From contig NZ_FPKV01000001.1 of assembly GCF_900114265.1 (NCBI RefSeq), forward strand, positions 1,054,001 to 1,118,000: a DNA stretch of 64,000 nt, given 5' to 3'. The stretch comes from Flaviramulus basaltis. Lineage in GTDB: Bacteria; Bacteroidota; Bacteroidia; Flavobacteriales; Flavobacteriaceae. Made by a program: the position numbers and the translations under genes. Shown piece after piece: positions 14,923 through 25,617 of the stretch (position 1 is the stretch's first letter; each line of letters starts with the position of its first letter). The notes under the pieces are model-generated. The model was given only the letters and a program-made list of their open reading frames with translations, did no database searches and was not told the DNA's origin.

Positions 14923-15402
14923 CTATATTTTTGAAATATAATTTTTTATGGCTTGTTCACTTAATTGGACTACATCCCAATCACGCATAACATTTGCACC
15001 TTTTTTTTCATAAAAAGTTATAGCTGGTTCATTCCAATCAATTACCTCCCAATTGATGCGTTTTACTCCTAAACTATGACCATATTTAACTACCTCGTCT
15101 AAAAGCGCAGTACCCATTCCAGAACCTCGCATAGCTTGGCTAACAATTAAATCTTCTAAGTGTAATATTTTTCCTTTCCAAGTAGAATAACGATTGTAAA
15201 TTAAAGCAATACCTTCAATTTTAGAATTAGCTTCGGCAACAAAACAATGGAAAGCGGGATGCTCACCAAATCCGTCATTTTTTAAATCTTCAACTGTTAC
15301 TTCAACCGCGTCGGGTTCTTTTTCAAAATGTGCCAGTTCATTTATTAATTTATAAACGGAAGGCATATCTTCTTTTCTAGCTTTTCTTATTGTGAAATCC
15401 AT
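14923..15402 (-). CDS. GNAT N-acetyltransferase, SSAT/thialysine-acetyltransferase-like
   Basis: This 159-residue single-domain acetyltransferase resembles the spermidine/spermine (SSAT) and thialysine N-acetyltransferase group. The diagnostic stretch includes HLEDLIVSQAMRGSGMG, with the acetyl-CoA loop RGSGMG, and then INWEVIDWNEPAITFYEKKG. It is separated from aspartate kinase by a single base, so the two are cotranslated. An amino-acid or polyamine substrate is plausible given the neighbour, but unproven. Confidence 0.82.
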   Translation of the reverse strand: MDFTIRKARKEDMPSVYKLINELAHFEKEPDAVEVTVEDLKNDGFGEHPAFHCFVAEANSKIEGIALIYNRYSTWKGKILHLEDLIVSQAMRGSGMGTALLDEVVKYGHSLGVKRINWEVIDWNEPAITFYEKKGANVMRDWDVVQLSEQAIKNYISKI

Positions 15403-15420
15403 AATAATTTTTAATTATTT

Positions 15421-15428
15421 CAAATATA
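15421..15428 (-). promoter_or_regulatory. -7 element TATATTTG for the acetyltransferase-lysC operon
   Basis: The minus strand reads TATATTTG, a perfect TAnnTTTG, 18 nt before the ATG. No TTG at the usual 19-21 nt upstream is visible, so the -33 part is unsupported. Confidence 0.4.
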
Positions 15429-15471
15429 GTTTAAAGTTCAATATTTAAAAGAGTATTCTTTTACGAAAACG

Positions 15472-15502
15472 TTGTAGTTCGTTAAAATTTATAAGATATT
15501 TG
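15472..15502 (+). promoter_or_regulatory. Bacteroidota-type promoter for fbp
   Basis: TTG (15472-15474), a 20-nt spacer, and GATATTTG (15495-15502, seven of eight matches to TAnnTTTG) lie 22 nt upstream of the fbp ATG. It is back to back with the minus-strand -7 element at 15421. Confidence 0.55.
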
Positions 15503-15524
15503 TATAAACAAATCAACTTTATTT

Positions 15525-16529
15525 ATGACTCATAAAAAGCAAACTTTAGGAGAATTTATTATCGAAAATCAATCATCGTTTAAATATTCTTCTGGAGAAT
15601 TATCAAGTCTTATAAACTCGATTCGATTAGCCGCCAAAGTTGTAAATCATGAAGTTAACAAAGCTGGTTTAGTAGATATTATTGGAGCAGCTGGCGACAC
15701 CAATATTCAAGGAGAAGACCAGCAAAAGTTAGATGTTTATGCTAACGAAAAATTTATTCAAACCATGACAAATAGAAATATTGTTTGTGGTATTGCCAGT
15801 GAAGAAGAAGACGATTTTATTTCCATTAATAGTCAAGATGAAAATCATCAAAATAAATATATAGTTTTAATTGATCCTTTAGATGGTTCATCAAACATAG
15901 ATGTAAATGTATCTGTAGGTACTATTTTTTCAATTTATAGACGCGTTACTCCTGTTGGAACGCCTGTAACATTAAAAGATTTTTTACAAAAAGGAAATCA
16001 ACAAGTGGCTGCAGGTTATGTGGTTTATGGTACATCAACCATGTTAGTTTATACTACTGGAGATGGTGTTAATGGATTTACTTTAAACCCTGCAATTGGT
16101 TCATTTTATTTATCGCACCCTAATATGGAATTTCCTGAAGATGGTACTATTTATTCTGTGAATGAAGGTAATTATTTTGATTTCCCTCAAGGAATTAAAA
16201 ATTATATTAAATATTGCCAAAAGGAAGAAGATGATAGGCCATATACTTCAAGATATATAGGCTCTTTAGTTTCAGATTTTCATAGAAACATGATAAAAGG
16301 CGGTATTTATTTATATCCTCAGGGTTCTAAAAACCCTAATGGGAAATTACGTTTATTATATGAATGTAATCCAATAGCGTTTTTAGCAGAACAGGCTAAA
16401 GGCAAGGCTAGTGATGGGTTTACTAGAATTATGGATATAGAACCAACTGAATTACATCAACGCGTACCTTTTATTTGTGGTAGCAGAAATATGGTTGACA
16501 AGGTAGAGGAGTTTATGATAAACGTATAA
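15525..16529 (+). CDS. fbp: Fructose-1,6-bisphosphatase, class 1
   Basis: This 334-residue enzyme hydrolyses fructose 1,6-bisphosphate to fructose 6-phosphate in gluconeogenesis. Metal-site motifs SEEED (92-96) and DPLDGSSN (117-124) are intact. The ARQ-type C-terminal substrate region is represented by [21 protein letters not shown]. The length is normal for class 1 enzymes. It stands alone as a plus-strand unit, with its own promoter and terminator. Confidence 0.95.
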   Translation: MTHKKQTLGEFIIENQSSFKYSSGELSSLINSIRLAAKVVNHEVNKAGLVDIIGAAGDTNIQGEDQQKLDVYANEKFIQTMTNRNIVCGIASEEEDDFISINSQDENHQNKYIVLIDPLDGSSNIDVNVSVGTIFSIYRRVTPVGTPVTLKDFLQKGNQQVAAGYVVYGTSTMLVYTTGDGVNGFTLNPAIGSFYLSHPNMEFPEDGTIYSVNEGNYFDFPQGIKNYIKYCQKEEDDRPYTSRYIGSLVSDFHRNMIKGGIYLYPQGSKNPNGKLRLLYECNPIAFLAEQAKGKASDGFTRIMDIEPTELHQRVPFICGSRNMVDKVEEFMINV

Positions 16530-16538
16530 TAAAAAATA

Positions 16539-16568
16539 AAAATGCGAACTTCTCAGTTCGCATTTTTT
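16539..16568. terminator. Bidirectional terminator between fbp and gltD
   Basis: AAAAATGCGAAC / GTTCGCATTTTT forms a 12-bp stem with a 6-nt loop. It is A-rich on one side and T-rich on the other, so it can serve both convergent genes. Confidence 0.8.
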
Positions 16569-16592
16569 ATAAAATATTAATACTCTTTATTA

Positions 16593-18056
16593 TTACATAG
16601 CAACCAAATCTCCAGCAACATCTTTTGATGCTAAATTAGATTCACCCATTAAATAAATATCTACTTGTCGTGCTGCTTCTCTACCTTCAGAAATAGCCCA
16701 AACAATTAACGATTGCCCGCGACGCATATCGCCAGCTGCAAAAATATTTGGAATATTGGTTTGGTATTTACCGTATTCAGCTTTATAATTTGAACGAGCA
16801 TCAGTCTTAATACCTAATTTATCAGCAAGCGTGCTTTCAGGTCCTGTAAAACCTAGGGCTAACAGTGCTAAATCACAAGGCCATGTTTTTTCTGTACCTT
16901 CAATTTCTACGAGTTGTGGACGTTGACCTGGAACCATTTTCCATTCAACATTTACTGTTTTTAATGCTGTTAATTTTCCGCTTGCATCAGTAACAAACTC
17001 TTTGGTATTAATTAACCAGTTACGCTCAACACCTTCCTCATGTGAAGATGAAGTTTTTAACTGAAGAGGCCAAAAAGGCCAAGGTGTAGTTGGTGAACGA
17101 TGCCCTGGAGGTTTAGGCATAATTTCAAAATTCACTACAGATTTTGCTCCATGACGATTTGATGTTCCAACACAATCTGATCCTGTATCACCACCACCAA
17201 TAACAATGACGTTTTTATCTGTAGCCATTACTTGGTTTTCAACTTTTTTACCAAATAACACTTTAGTTTGCTGTGTTAAAAAATCCATAGCTTGTACCAC
17301 GCCATCTGCATCAATTCCTGGTGTTGGTAAACTACGTCTTTCTGTTGCACCACCGCATAGGACAACAGCATCAAAAGCTTTTAATTCTTTTGCATCATAG
17401 TTAACACCAACGTTTACATTGGTTTTAAAAGTAATGCCTTCAGCTTTTAATATAGCTAAACGACGGTCTATAATTTCTTTTTCCATTTTGAAATTAGGGA
17501 TGCCATAACGTAATAAACCACCAACTTCATCATCTCTTTCAAAAACAGTTACAATATGTCCTGCTCTATTTAATTGTTGTGCTGCAGCTAAACCTGCAGG
17601 TCCAGAGCCTACAACAGCTATAGTTTTACCTGTACGTGTTTTAGGAGGTTGAGGTTTAATCCATCCTTCTTTAAAAGCACGCTCTACAATATTTTTTTCA
17701 ATATTTTCTATTGAAACGGGATCTTCAATAATGCCTAGAACACATGATTTTTCGCATGGTGCAGGACACAAACGTCCTGTGAATTCTGGGAAGTTATTTG
17801 TTGAATGTAATAACCATGATGCTTTTTGCCATTCACCTTGGTGAACCATGTGATTAAAATCGGGAATTAAATTTCCAAGCGGGCAACCACTATGGCAAAA
17901 CGGAATACCGCAATCCATACAGCGAGATCCTTGCTTTATTATTTCTTCTTCTTTTAATGCTACTGTAAATTCTTTATAATTTTTAACACGGTCTTCTACA
18001 GGCGTGTATGTTTCATCTTGTCTTTCAAATTCTTTAAATCCTGTTACTTTTCCCAT
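16593..18056 (-). CDS. gltD: Glutamate synthase (NADPH) small subunit
   Basis: This 487-residue GOGAT beta subunit supplies electrons from NAD(P)H. N-terminal cysteine clusters MDCGIPFCHSGCP and LCPAPCEKSC bind Fe-S centres. GSGPAGLAAAQQLNRAG (about 151-167) is the FAD site and VIGGGDTGSDCVG the NADPH site. The C-terminal FAD closure is NIFAAGDMRRGQS. It starts 4 nt after the gltB stop, and the two subunits are made from one transcript. Confidence 0.95.
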   Translation of the reverse strand: MGKVTGFKEFERQDETYTPVEDRVKNYKEFTVALKEEEIIKQGSRCMDCGIPFCHSGCPLGNLIPDFNHMVHQGEWQKASWLLHSTNNFPEFTGRLCPAPCEKSCVLGIIEDPVSIENIEKNIVERAFKEGWIKPQPPKTRTGKTIAVVGSGPAGLAAAQQLNRAGHIVTVFERDDEVGGLLRYGIPNFKMEKEIIDRRLAILKAEGITFKTNVNVGVNYDAKELKAFDAVVLCGGATERRSLPTPGIDADGVVQAMDFLTQQTKVLFGKKVENQVMATDKNVIVIGGGDTGSDCVGTSNRHGAKSVVNFEIMPKPPGHRSPTTPWPFWPLQLKTSSSHEEGVERNWLINTKEFVTDASGKLTALKTVNVEWKMVPGQRPQLVEIEGTEKTWPCDLALLALGFTGPESTLADKLGIKTDARSNYKAEYGKYQTNIPNIFAAGDMRRGQSLIVWAISEGREAARQVDIYLMGESNLASKDVAGDLVAM

Positions 18057-18060
18057 GACA

Positions 18061-21000
18061 TTATGCTATTGTTAATTCTTCTACCATTTGTTCTTCAGTC
18101 TCTAAACGTTTTAAGGCTCGTTTGTATTCTGTTGGCATTACTTTTACAAAGTTGTTTAGGCTAGTTTCCCAATTATCTAAAAGTTCTTTACCTCTGTTAC
18201 TATCTGTATAAAGCACATGCTTTTGTATTAATCCTTTTAATTCTAATGAATCCTCGATTGAAATATCTTCAAAATCAATAGTTTCAGTGTTACATAAACC
18301 ATTTACAAATTTATTTTCAGGATCGTAAACGTATGCAAAACCACCACTCATACCTGCAGCAAAGTTTCTTCCTGTTTTACCAAGAACAACTACTTTACCA
18401 CCTGTCATATACTCACAACAGTGATCTCCAACACCTTCAACAACAGCTATTGCTCCCGAGTTACGAACAGCAAAACGTTCGCCGGCAATACCGTTTATAT
18501 AAGCTTCACCTTGAACGGCTCCAAATAAACAAACATTACCAATAATGATGTTTTCTTCGGCAATAAAATCTGCTTTTACAGGCTTCTTCACAATTAGTTT
18601 AGCTCCAGAAAGCCCTTTACCTAGATAATCGTTAGTGTTTCCTTCAATAGTAAATGATAATCCGTGTGCTCCAAAAGCTCCGAAACTTTGACCAGCAGAA
18701 CCTGTAAAATTGATATTTAAAGTATCTTCTGGTAATCCTAAATGTCCGTAAATTTTTGAAATTTCATTACTTACAATGGCTCCAACTGTACGATCAATAT
18801 TTCTTATAGGATACGCTAGAGTCATTTTTTCTTTTCTATATAAAGCTCTGTGAGAATCTTTTAGAATTGTAAAATCTAGAACATTATCAAGGTTATGATC
18901 TTGTTGTTCAGTGTTTTTAACAATCATTTGTCTGTAAGCAGTTGGTCTGTATAAAATACTAGATAGATCTAACCCTTTTGCTTTGTAGTGTTTAATGGCT
19001 TTGTTAGCATTTATTTTATGTGTTTGACCTACCATTTCACCTAAAGTTCTAAACCCTAATTGAGCCATAATACCACGTAATTCTTCTGCGATATAAAAGA
19101 AGAAATTAATAACGTGTTCTGGTGTACCTTTAAAGTTTTTACGCAATTCTTTATCTTGAGTAGCAATTCCAACAGGGCAAGTATTTAAATGACATTTACG
19201 CATCATAATACAACCAGAAGCTACTAAAGGCGCGGTAGCAAATCCAAATTCTTCAGCGCCTAATAAAGCAGCAATAGCAACATCACGACCTGTTTTTAAT
19301 TGGCCATCGCATTCTACTACAATTCTACTTCTTAAATTATTTAAAACAAGTGTTTGTTGTGCTTCGGCTAAACCAAGTTCCCATGGTAAACCAGCATGTT
19401 TTAATGAGGTTAAAGGAGAAGCTCCTGTTCCACCATCGTAACCAGAAATAAGTACAACATCAGCTTTTGCTTTGGCAACACCAGCAGCAATTGTTCCAAC
19501 ACCAACTTCTGATACTAATTTCACATTAATTCTAGCATCACGATTTGCATTTTTTAAATCGAAAATTAATTGTGCTAAATCTTCAATTGAATATATATCA
19601 TGATGTGGAGGCGGTGAAATTAACCCCACAAAAGGTGTCGAGTTTCGTACTGCTGCAATCCATGGATATACTTTTTCGCCAGGTAGTTGTCCACCTTCTC
19701 CAGGTTTAGCTCCCTGAGCCATTTTTATTTGAATTTCTCTAGCGTTTGTTAGATAGTGAGATGTTACTCCAAAACGACCAGAAGCTACTTGCTTTATTGC
19801 CGAATTACGACTATCTCCATTTACATCTGGGTGGAAACGTTTTCTGTCTTCACCACCTTCCCCAGAATTTGATTTTCCACCAATACGGTTCATGGCAATG
19901 GCTAAGTTTTCGTGTGCTTCACGCGAAATAGAACCATAAGACATCGCTCCCGTTTTAAAACGCTTCACAATTTCTGTCCAAGGTTCTACTTCATCAATAG
20001 GAATAGGGTCTAAATTATCAAACTCAAATAAGCCACGAATGGTCATTAAGTTTTCAGCTTGTTCATTTATTGCCTGAGAATAAACATCATAGCTTGCTTG
20101 GTCACTTAATCTAACGGCTTGTTGTAATTTTGCAACCGTTGTTGGATTGAATAAATGTCTTTCGCCGTTACGTCTCCATCTATAATCACCACCAATATTT
20201 AGTCCTAAAAGTTTATCAATAGCTTTATCTGGGTAAGCAGATTTATAGCGTTCATTAATTTCTTTTTCAACTTCATATAAACCTATACCTTCAATTCTTG
20301 AAGCTGTGTAAGGGAAATACTTTTCAACAAAACGAGAATTAAAACCAACAATTTCAAAAATTTGAGAACCTCTATAAGAATGTAATGTAGAGATTCCTAT
20401 TTTGTTCATTATTTTTAAAATACCTTTTCCAATAGCTTTATTGAAATTATCAACAGCTTTTTGCTCGTCTATACCAGTAATAAAGCCATCTTTAACTTGC
20501 ATTCTGATAATTTCGTTTACCATATATGGGTTTATAGCACTAGCGCCATAGCCAAATAAAGTAGCAAAATGATGAGGTTCGCGAGGTTCTGCAGATTCAA
20601 TAATAATATCGAAATAAGAACGCTTGCGTAAACGATTCATTTGATGATTTACATAAGAACAGGCTAATAAAGCTGGAATAGGAGCGAAATCTTGATTAAC
20701 ACCTCTATCTGAAAGGATAATGATATTAGTTTTTCTTACTAGAGCTTTTTCAACTTGTTTTATAATATTTTCTAAAGCATCTTCTAAACCATTTACTCCT
20801 TGAGATTTCGGATATAAAATGTTAATAGTTTCAGCTTTGAAGCCTTCAATATCAATAGTTCTAATTTTTTCTAAATCGGCATTAGAAATTACAGGATTTT
20901 GTATTTTTAACTTTCTACATTGTCTTTCTGTAATGCTAAAAATATTTCGGTCTTTACCTAAATTTAAACCAATATCGGTTACTATTTCTTCACGAATTCC

Positions 21001-22575
21001 GTCCAATGGAGGGTTGGTAACTTGTGCAAATAATTGCTTAAAGTAGTTTGAAATAAGTTGAGGTCTATCAGATAAAACAGCTAAAGGTGTATCTATACCC
21101 ATAGAGCCTAATGCTTCTTTTCCAACAATGGCCATAGGTGTTATAACCTCTTGAATATCTTCAAACGTATAATTAAATAAACGTTGTCTTGTCTTAATAT
21201 CAATAGTTTCTATTGGGCAAGTTTCGTTGGTATAGGGAACGTCTTTTAAGTGCAATCTAGTTTTGTCTAACCACTCTTTGTATGGTCTTTCTAAAACAAT
21301 TTTACTTTTAATTTCTTCGTCCTTAATAATGCGCCCTTCATTCATGTCTACCAAAAACATTTTTCCAGGTTCTAATCTACCATGACTTTCTATGTCTTCT
21401 GGTGCGATATCAACAACTCCAATCTCTGATGACATGATTAGTTTACCACTTTTGGTAACGGTATATCTTGATGGTCTTAATCCATTTCTGTCTAATAAAG
21501 CACCAATATAATCACCATCTGTAAAAGGTACTGATGCTGGGCCATCCCAAGGTTCCATAATACAACCATTATACTCGTAAAATGCTTTACGTTCTTCAGA
21601 CATGGTTTTGTGTTTTTCCCATGCTTCAGGAATCATCATCATCATGATTTCTGGTAAAGAACGTCCGGTGTGTGTTAATAATTCAACCACCATATCCATT
21701 GATGCAGAATCTGATTTTCCTGGGAGAATTATTGGGAATAATTTATCTATTTGAGGTCCGAAAACGTCACTTTTCATGATTTCTTCACGAACACGCATTC
21801 TACTTACATTACCACGTAAGGTATTAATCTCTCCATTTTGGCACATAAAGCGAAATGGCTGAGCCAATTCCCAAGTAGGCATTGTGTTAGTTGAAAAACG
21901 CTGATGTACTAATGCTAAGCGTGTTACTAGGTCTATTTGTTGTAAATCTGTATAATAAGGCCCAATATCTTCGGGCATTATAATTCCTTTATATATTAGG
22001 GTAGTTGTAGATAAACTTGGTAGATAAAAATACCCGCTTTCGGATATTTTAGACCTTCTAATCGTGTGCTCAGTAATTTTACGTGCAGCATATAGTTTTG
22101 CTTTAAAAACAGCTTCATCTATTGCTTCTGTTTTCCCCACAAAAATTTGTTCGATATTAGGCTCTGAAGCTTTAGCAATTTCACCTAATTGTGAAGAGTC
22201 TACGGGTACTTTTCGCCATCCTAAAACGGCAAGACCTTGAGCTTTTATTTCTTTTTCGAAAACATCCTTACAAAAGCGATGTTGATTTTCTGTTTTAGGA
22301 AGAAAAACCATACCAACAGCATACTCTCTAGGGTCAGGTATTTTAAAGTCACATACCCTTAAAAAATATTCATGAGGGATATCTATTAATAATCCGGCGC
22401 CATCTCCAGTTTTTCCATCTGCACTAACACCACCACGGTGTTCTAATTTTACTAGAATTTCTAAGGCATCATGAATGATTTGATTTGTTTTTTCTCCTTT
22501 TAGATTACAAATAAAACCTGCGCCGCAATTTTCATGTTCAAATTCAGGTAAATATAGTCCTTGTTTCTTCAGCAT
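18061..22575 (-). CDS. gltB: Glutamate synthase large subunit
   Basis: This roughly 1,504-residue GOGAT alpha subunit transfers the glutamine amide to 2-oxoglutarate. I chose ATG 22575 (MLKKQGLYL), because the further in-frame codons upstream are TTG. The short propeptide then ends before Cys17 of ENCGAGF, the N-terminal nucleophile of the amidotransferase domain. Central FMN/synthase regions include [11 protein letters not shown] and [16 protein letters not shown]. The 3Fe-4S Cys segment is [19 protein letters not shown], and the GXGXG helix domain closes the protein. It is the first gene of gltBD. Confidence 0.95.
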   Translation of the reverse strand: MLKKQGLYLPEFEHENCGAGFICNLKGEKTNQIIHDALEILVKLEHRGGVSADGKTGDGAGLLIDIPHEYFLRVCDFKIPDPREYAVGMVFLPKTENQHRFCKDVFEKEIKAQGLAVLGWRKVPVDSSQLGEIAKASEPNIEQIFVGKTEAIDEAVFKAKLYAARKITEHTIRRSKISESGYFYLPSLSTTTLIYKGIIMPEDIGPYYTDLQQIDLVTRLALVHQRFSTNTMPTWELAQPFRFMCQNGEINTLRGNVSRMRVREEIMKSDVFGPQIDKLFPIILPGKSDSASMDMVVELLTHTGRSLPEIMMMMIPEAWEKHKTMSEERKAFYEYNGCIMEPWDGPASVPFTDGDYIGALLDRNGLRPSRYTVTKSGKLIMSSEIGVVDIAPEDIESHGRLEPGKMFLVDMNEGRIIKDEEIKSKIVLERPYKEWLDKTRLHLKDVPYTNETCPIETIDIKTRQRLFNYTFEDIQEVITPMAIVGKEALGSMGIDTPLAVLSDRPQLISNYFKQLFAQVTNPPLDGIREEIVTDIGLNLGKDRNIFSITERQCRKLKIQNPVISNADLEKIRTIDIEGFKAETINILYPKSQGVNGLEDALENIIKQVEKALVRKTNIIILSDRGVNQDFAPIPALLACSYVNHQMNRLRKRSYFDIIIESAEPREPHHFATLFGYGASAINPYMVNEIIRMQVKDGFITGIDEQKAVDNFNKAIGKGILKIMNKIGISTLHSYRGSQIFEIVGFNSRFVEKYFPYTASRIEGIGLYEVEKEINERYKSAYPDKAIDKLLGLNIGGDYRWRRNGERHLFNPTTVAKLQQAVRLSDQASYDVYSQAINEQAENLMTIRGLFEFDNLDPIPIDEVEPWTEIVKRFKTGAMSYGSISREAHENLAIAMNRIGGKSNSGEGGEDRKRFHPDVNGDSRNSAIKQVASGRFGVTSHYLTNAREIQIKMAQGAKPGEGGQLPGEKVYPWIAAVRNSTPFVGLISPPPHHDIYSIEDLAQLIFDLKNANRDARINVKLVSEVGVGTIAAGVAKAKADVVLISGYDGGTGASPLTSLKHAGLPWELGLAEAQQTLVLNNLRSRIVVECDGQLKTGRDVAIAALLGAEEFGFATAPLVASGCIMMRKCHLNTCPVGIATQDKELRKNFKGTPEHVINFFFYIAEELRGIMAQLGFRTLGEMVGQTHKINANKAIKHYKAKGLDLSSILYRPTAYRQMIVKNTEQQDHNLDNVLDFTILKDSHRALYRKEKMTLAYPIRNIDRTVGAIVSNEISKIYGHLGLPEDTLNINFTGSAGQSFGAFGAHGLSFTIEGNTNDYLGKGLSGAKLIVKKPVKADFIAEENIIIGNVCLFGAVQGEAYINGIAGERFAVRNSGAIAVVEGVGDHCCEYMTGGKVVVLGKTGRNFAAGMSGGFAYVYDPENKFVNGLCNTETIDFEDISIEDSLELKGLIQKHVLYTDSNRGKELLDNWETSLNNFVKVMPTEYKRALKRLETEEQMVEELTIA

Positions 22576-23030
22576 AATCAACAAATATTAGTTTTAAAAT
22601 TTGAGTTGAATAGCTAAGATAGGTACTAGTAATTGAATTACAATAAGGGGTATTTCATTATTTCGATTTTTAAGGATAAGGGAAGATAAAAATAATTATA
22701 TATCAATATATAACCAGTTTTTTATTAAATATTCAATTGGTGTTTTTTTAGGCAGAAATACCAATATGTGAATTTATGGTAATAAATGATTGTATAAATA
22801 CCAATAATGCTACAAAAATTTATAAAAAACTGACAATAATTCAATTCGTTCCTTTGTTAAAAAATCAAAAAATCAAAAAATAAACAGAATACCTATAAAA
22901 AAATGGGGTAAAAATTAGAATATTGACAAAAGTAGTTCAATTACCCCTGTTTTTTATGGGGGTTAAAAGTTTTTGATTTAGATTTACTTAGTTCTTAAGG
23001 AAAATTAACTAAAATAATTAATAACTTAAA
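22576..23030. promoter_or_regulatory. 455-bp divergent regulatory region between gltB and the porin gene
   Basis: No gene is visible here. The AT-rich gap carries four GGGGT-type motifs: GGGGTA at 22647 and 22905, TACCCC (inverted) at 22942, and GGGGTT at 22959. The last two form an imperfect palindrome TTACCCC-N10-GGGGGTTAA 70 nt before the porin start. These GC-rich islands stand out and could be binding sites of a nitrogen-responsive regulator. A possible gltB -7 (AATATTTG, minus strand, 22582-22589) lies almost on the start codon. Confidence 0.4.
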
Positions 23031-24065
23031 ATGAAAACAATTATGAAAAAAATTATTACTCTTTCAATGCTTTTTATGGCGTGTAGTTTATTTGCTCAGG
23101 AAGAAGAAACACCTGCCCCATCATTTAATGTTAGTGGTAGTGTTGACGCATATTATAGAGCTAACTTCACTGCGCCCAATGATGAGTTTGCACAAGCGCC
23201 AGGATCTTCATTTGCTAATTTGCCAGGATTTGCTTTAGGTATGGCCAACGTAGTATTTAGTTATGAAGGTGAAAAAGCTGGATTTGTTGCAGACTTAGTA
23301 TTTGGACCAAGAGGAACAGATGCTATTTTTGCATCACCAATGTACTCTGCAACAGGTAATATAGTAAACCAGTTATATGCATATTGGAATGTTAGCGAAA
23401 GCGTAACATTAACAATGGGTAACTTTAATACTTTTTTAGGTTATGAGGTTATATCTCCAACAGCTAACTTTAACTACAGTACGTCTTATTTATTCTCTTA
23501 TGGACCATTTAGCCATACAGGTTTAAAAGCTGATTTTGCTTTAGGAGAAGATTTTAGTTTAATGTTAGGTGTTATGAATGACACGGATTTAACTGAGTTT
23601 AACCCAACTGGTGATTATGCTTTTGGAGCACAATTAGGATATTCAGGACAATTCTTAAATGTTTTAGTAGATCCTTCTTTCTTTGAAATAGATTATACAG
23701 GTGGTTTTGATTTATCTGACGACTTTTTCTTAGGCATTAACGGTGCTTACTTAAGCCTTGAAGATGATGCTGGAGGATTTTATGGTGGAGCGTTATATCC
23801 ACAATATGCTACTTCAGATACATTTACATTAGGTTTAAGAGCTGAATACTTTGTAGAAGATAAAGAATTTGGAGCTATTGGTACTGGTGTAGAGGATTCA
23901 AGTGTATTTGCAGTAACTTTAACAGGTAGTTTTGCAGTTGATAATTTAACCATTAAACCAGAATTAAGATTAGATAGTGCTTCTGATGATGCATTTCTTG
24001 ATAACGATTTAATGGCTACAAAGAGCTTAGGTTCTTTTGTTTTAGCTGCTATTTATGCTTTCTAA
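23031..24065 (+). CDS. Outer membrane porin linked to ammonium uptake
   Basis: This 344-residue beta-barrel protein has a signal peptide (MKKIITLSMLFMACSLFAQ from the second Met; ATG 23031 and 23043 are both possible). Alternating aromatic/glycine strands end in SFVLAAIYAF, a typical outer-membrane C terminus. It resembles the putative porin family of Bacteroidota that lies next to amt genes. Its place directly upstream of amt, glnK-like and amt genes suggests a diffusion route for small nitrogen compounds; specificity is not evident. Confidence 0.75.
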   Translation: MKTIMKKIITLSMLFMACSLFAQEEETPAPSFNVSGSVDAYYRANFTAPNDEFAQAPGSSFANLPGFALGMANVVFSYEGEKAGFVADLVFGPRGTDAIFASPMYSATGNIVNQLYAYWNVSESVTLTMGNFNTFLGYEVISPTANFNYSTSYLFSYGPFSHTGLKADFALGEDFSLMLGVMNDTDLTEFNPTGDYAFGAQLGYSGQFLNVLVDPSFFEIDYTGGFDLSDDFFLGINGAYLSLEDDAGGFYGGALYPQYATSDTFTLGLRAEYFVEDKEFGAIGTGVEDSSVFAVTLTGSFAVDNLTIKPELRLDSASDDAFLDNDLMATKSLGSFVLAAIYAF

Positions 24066-24082
24066 TACTTAATAAAAAATAC

Positions 24083-24118
24083 ACGTATACCCGTTTTAAT
24101 TTTAAAACGGGTATACGT
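24083..24118. promoter_or_regulatory. Perfect 17-bp stem-loop between porin and first amt
   Basis: ACGTATACCCGTTTTAA and its exact reverse complement are separated by only TT. It lies 17 nt after the porin stop and 35 nt before the amt start. The following bases are ACAACAAAAATT, with no T-run, so a simple intrinsic terminator is unlikely. RNA processing, differential stability or partial attenuation fits better. Confidence 0.6.
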
Positions 24119-24153
24119 ACAACAAAAATTACTAACCATAAAAATTATAAAAT

Positions 24154-25467
24154 ATGTCTTTATTATTAAACATGCCCCTTATAATTCAAGATGCCTCGGC
24201 AGTTGAAGCTCTTGCAGAATCAGTTAAAGGAGATATGGGAATGTTGTGGATGCTTATTTCGGGTATTCTAGTATTCTTTATGCAAGCAGGGTTCTTCTTA
24301 GTGGAATCTGGAATGACAGATTCTAAAAATGCGGTTAATATCGCAATGAAGAATTTCTTAGATATTGCTGTGGGTTCATTAGCCTTTTGGTTTGTTGGAT
24401 ACTCTTTAATGTATGGATCTGATGTTTCAGGTGGTGGTTACTTCCATTGGGGAGGCTTCATTTTCTCTCAAGGAGCAGCAGATTTATTTTTCCAAACAGT
24501 ATTTGCAGCAACTGCAGCAACTATTGTATCTGGAGCTATAGCTGGAAGAACAAAATACACAACTTATGCGATCTTCTCAATTATTATGACAGCTATTATT
24601 TACCCAATCGCTGGTGGTTGGGAATGGAATGGTGGTTGGTTGAATAATACCGATGGTATTATGCCTGCAGAATTTATTGATTTTGCGGGGTCTTCTATCG
24701 TTCACTCTGTTGGAGGTTGGGCAGCACTTGTAGCTGCTTGGATGGTAGGACCTAGAATTGGTAAATACCTAAATGGTAAACCAGTTGAATTACTTGGTCA
24801 TAACCAAATGTATGCAACCTTAGGGGTGTTTATCCTTTGGTTAGGATGGTTTGGATTTAACGGAGGTTCTCAATTAGCTTGGGGTGGTGATGACGCTACT
24901 GCTGCTTCTCAGGTAGTACTTGTAACTAACTTAGCTGCTGCTGCAGGTGCAATTGGTGCTTTAATTATTTCTTGGGTTAAAATGGGTAAACCAAATTTAG
25001 GAATGACTTTAAATGGAGCTCTTGCTGGTCTTGTTAGTATTACTGCTGGTTGTGGTAATATGGGTGAAGCTGGTGCTGTATTGGCAGGTTTGATTGGAGG
25101 TATTCTAGTAGTATATTCAATTGGATTTGTAGAAAAAACTTTAAAAATTGACGATGCAGTTGGAGCTATTTCTGTACATGGTATTGCTGGTGCTTGGGGA
25201 ACTTTAGTTATAGGTCTTTGGGGAATTGATGGAGACACAGGAATTGGCCTTTTTAATGGAGGTGGTGCTGCTCAATTAGGTGCGCAAGCGATAGGTGTTT
25301 TAGCTTATGCTGTATGGTCAATTGGATTGTCTTATATTTTCTTACTGATTTTGAAAAAGACTATTGGCTTAAGAGTAACTGAAGCAGAAGAGATTCAAGG
25401 TCTTGATATTTCTGAGCATGGTTCATTAGCTTATCCAGGAAGAAGACAAAGAGAAATGGAAGATTAA
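24154..25467 (+). CDS. amt: Ammonium transporter (first copy)
   Basis: This 437-residue Amt/MEP/Rh channel protein has about eleven membrane helices. The twin pore histidines are represented by DFAGSSIVHSVGG and SVHGIAGAWGTL. The LGWFGFNGGSQL signature and the C-terminal cytosolic tail (GLRVTEAEEIQGLDISEHG) that contacts P-II proteins are present. It imports NH4+/NH3 across the inner membrane. It is followed by a P-II gene and a second, diverged amt, so regulation by P-II binding is expected. Confidence 0.95.
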   Translation: MSLLLNMPLIIQDASAVEALAESVKGDMGMLWMLISGILVFFMQAGFFLVESGMTDSKNAVNIAMKNFLDIAVGSLAFWFVGYSLMYGSDVSGGGYFHWGGFIFSQGAADLFFQTVFAATAATIVSGAIAGRTKYTTYAIFSIIMTAIIYPIAGGWEWNGGWLNNTDGIMPAEFIDFAGSSIVHSVGGWAALVAAWMVGPRIGKYLNGKPVELLGHNQMYATLGVFILWLGWFGFNGGSQLAWGGDDATAASQVVLVTNLAAAAGAIGALIISWVKMGKPNLGMTLNGALAGLVSITAGCGNMGEAGAVLAGLIGGILVVYSIGFVEKTLKIDDAVGAISVHGIAGAWGTLVIGLWGIDGDTGIGLFNGGGAAQLGAQAIGVLAYAVWSIGLSYIFLLILKKTIGLRVTEAEEIQGLDISEHGSLAYPGRRQREMED

Positions 25468-25496
25468 AAATTTAATTGTTATTATATTATCAACAA

Positions 25497-25532
25497 CTAA
25501 AAGATGCCTTATGTACATAAGGCATCTTTTAG
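25497..25532. terminator. 36-nt perfect palindrome between amt and the P-II gene
   Basis: CTAAAAGATGCCTTATGT is followed immediately by its exact reverse complement. The arms carry an A-run and a T-run (GGCATCTTTTAGATTTT), as in an intrinsic terminator. It sits 30 nt after the amt stop and could limit read-through into the P-II gene. Confidence 0.6.
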
Positions 25533-25617
25533 ATTTTATATAAATTCCAAAAAGAGCTTTTTATGAAGGCTTTTTTATATTTTAACGAACTAACTAAACA
25601 AATAAGATAAATGAATT

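Noticed and set aside
22585-23030. Sigma-54 promoter in the gltB-porin gap
   Set aside because: No TGGCAC-N5-TTGC pattern could be found, and Bacteroidota nitrogen genes are not generally sigma-54 dependent.
24909-25238. Long minus-strand frame inside the first amt gene, rich in Pro, Ala and Thr
   Set aside because: It lies wholly antisense to a highly conserved transporter, has no recognisable domain, and its composition follows from the Gly/Ala-rich sense codons.
25497-25532. Palindrome as a transposon or attachment site
   Set aside because: There is no duplicated flanking sequence, integrase or cargo. The A-run and T-run arms fit a terminator better.
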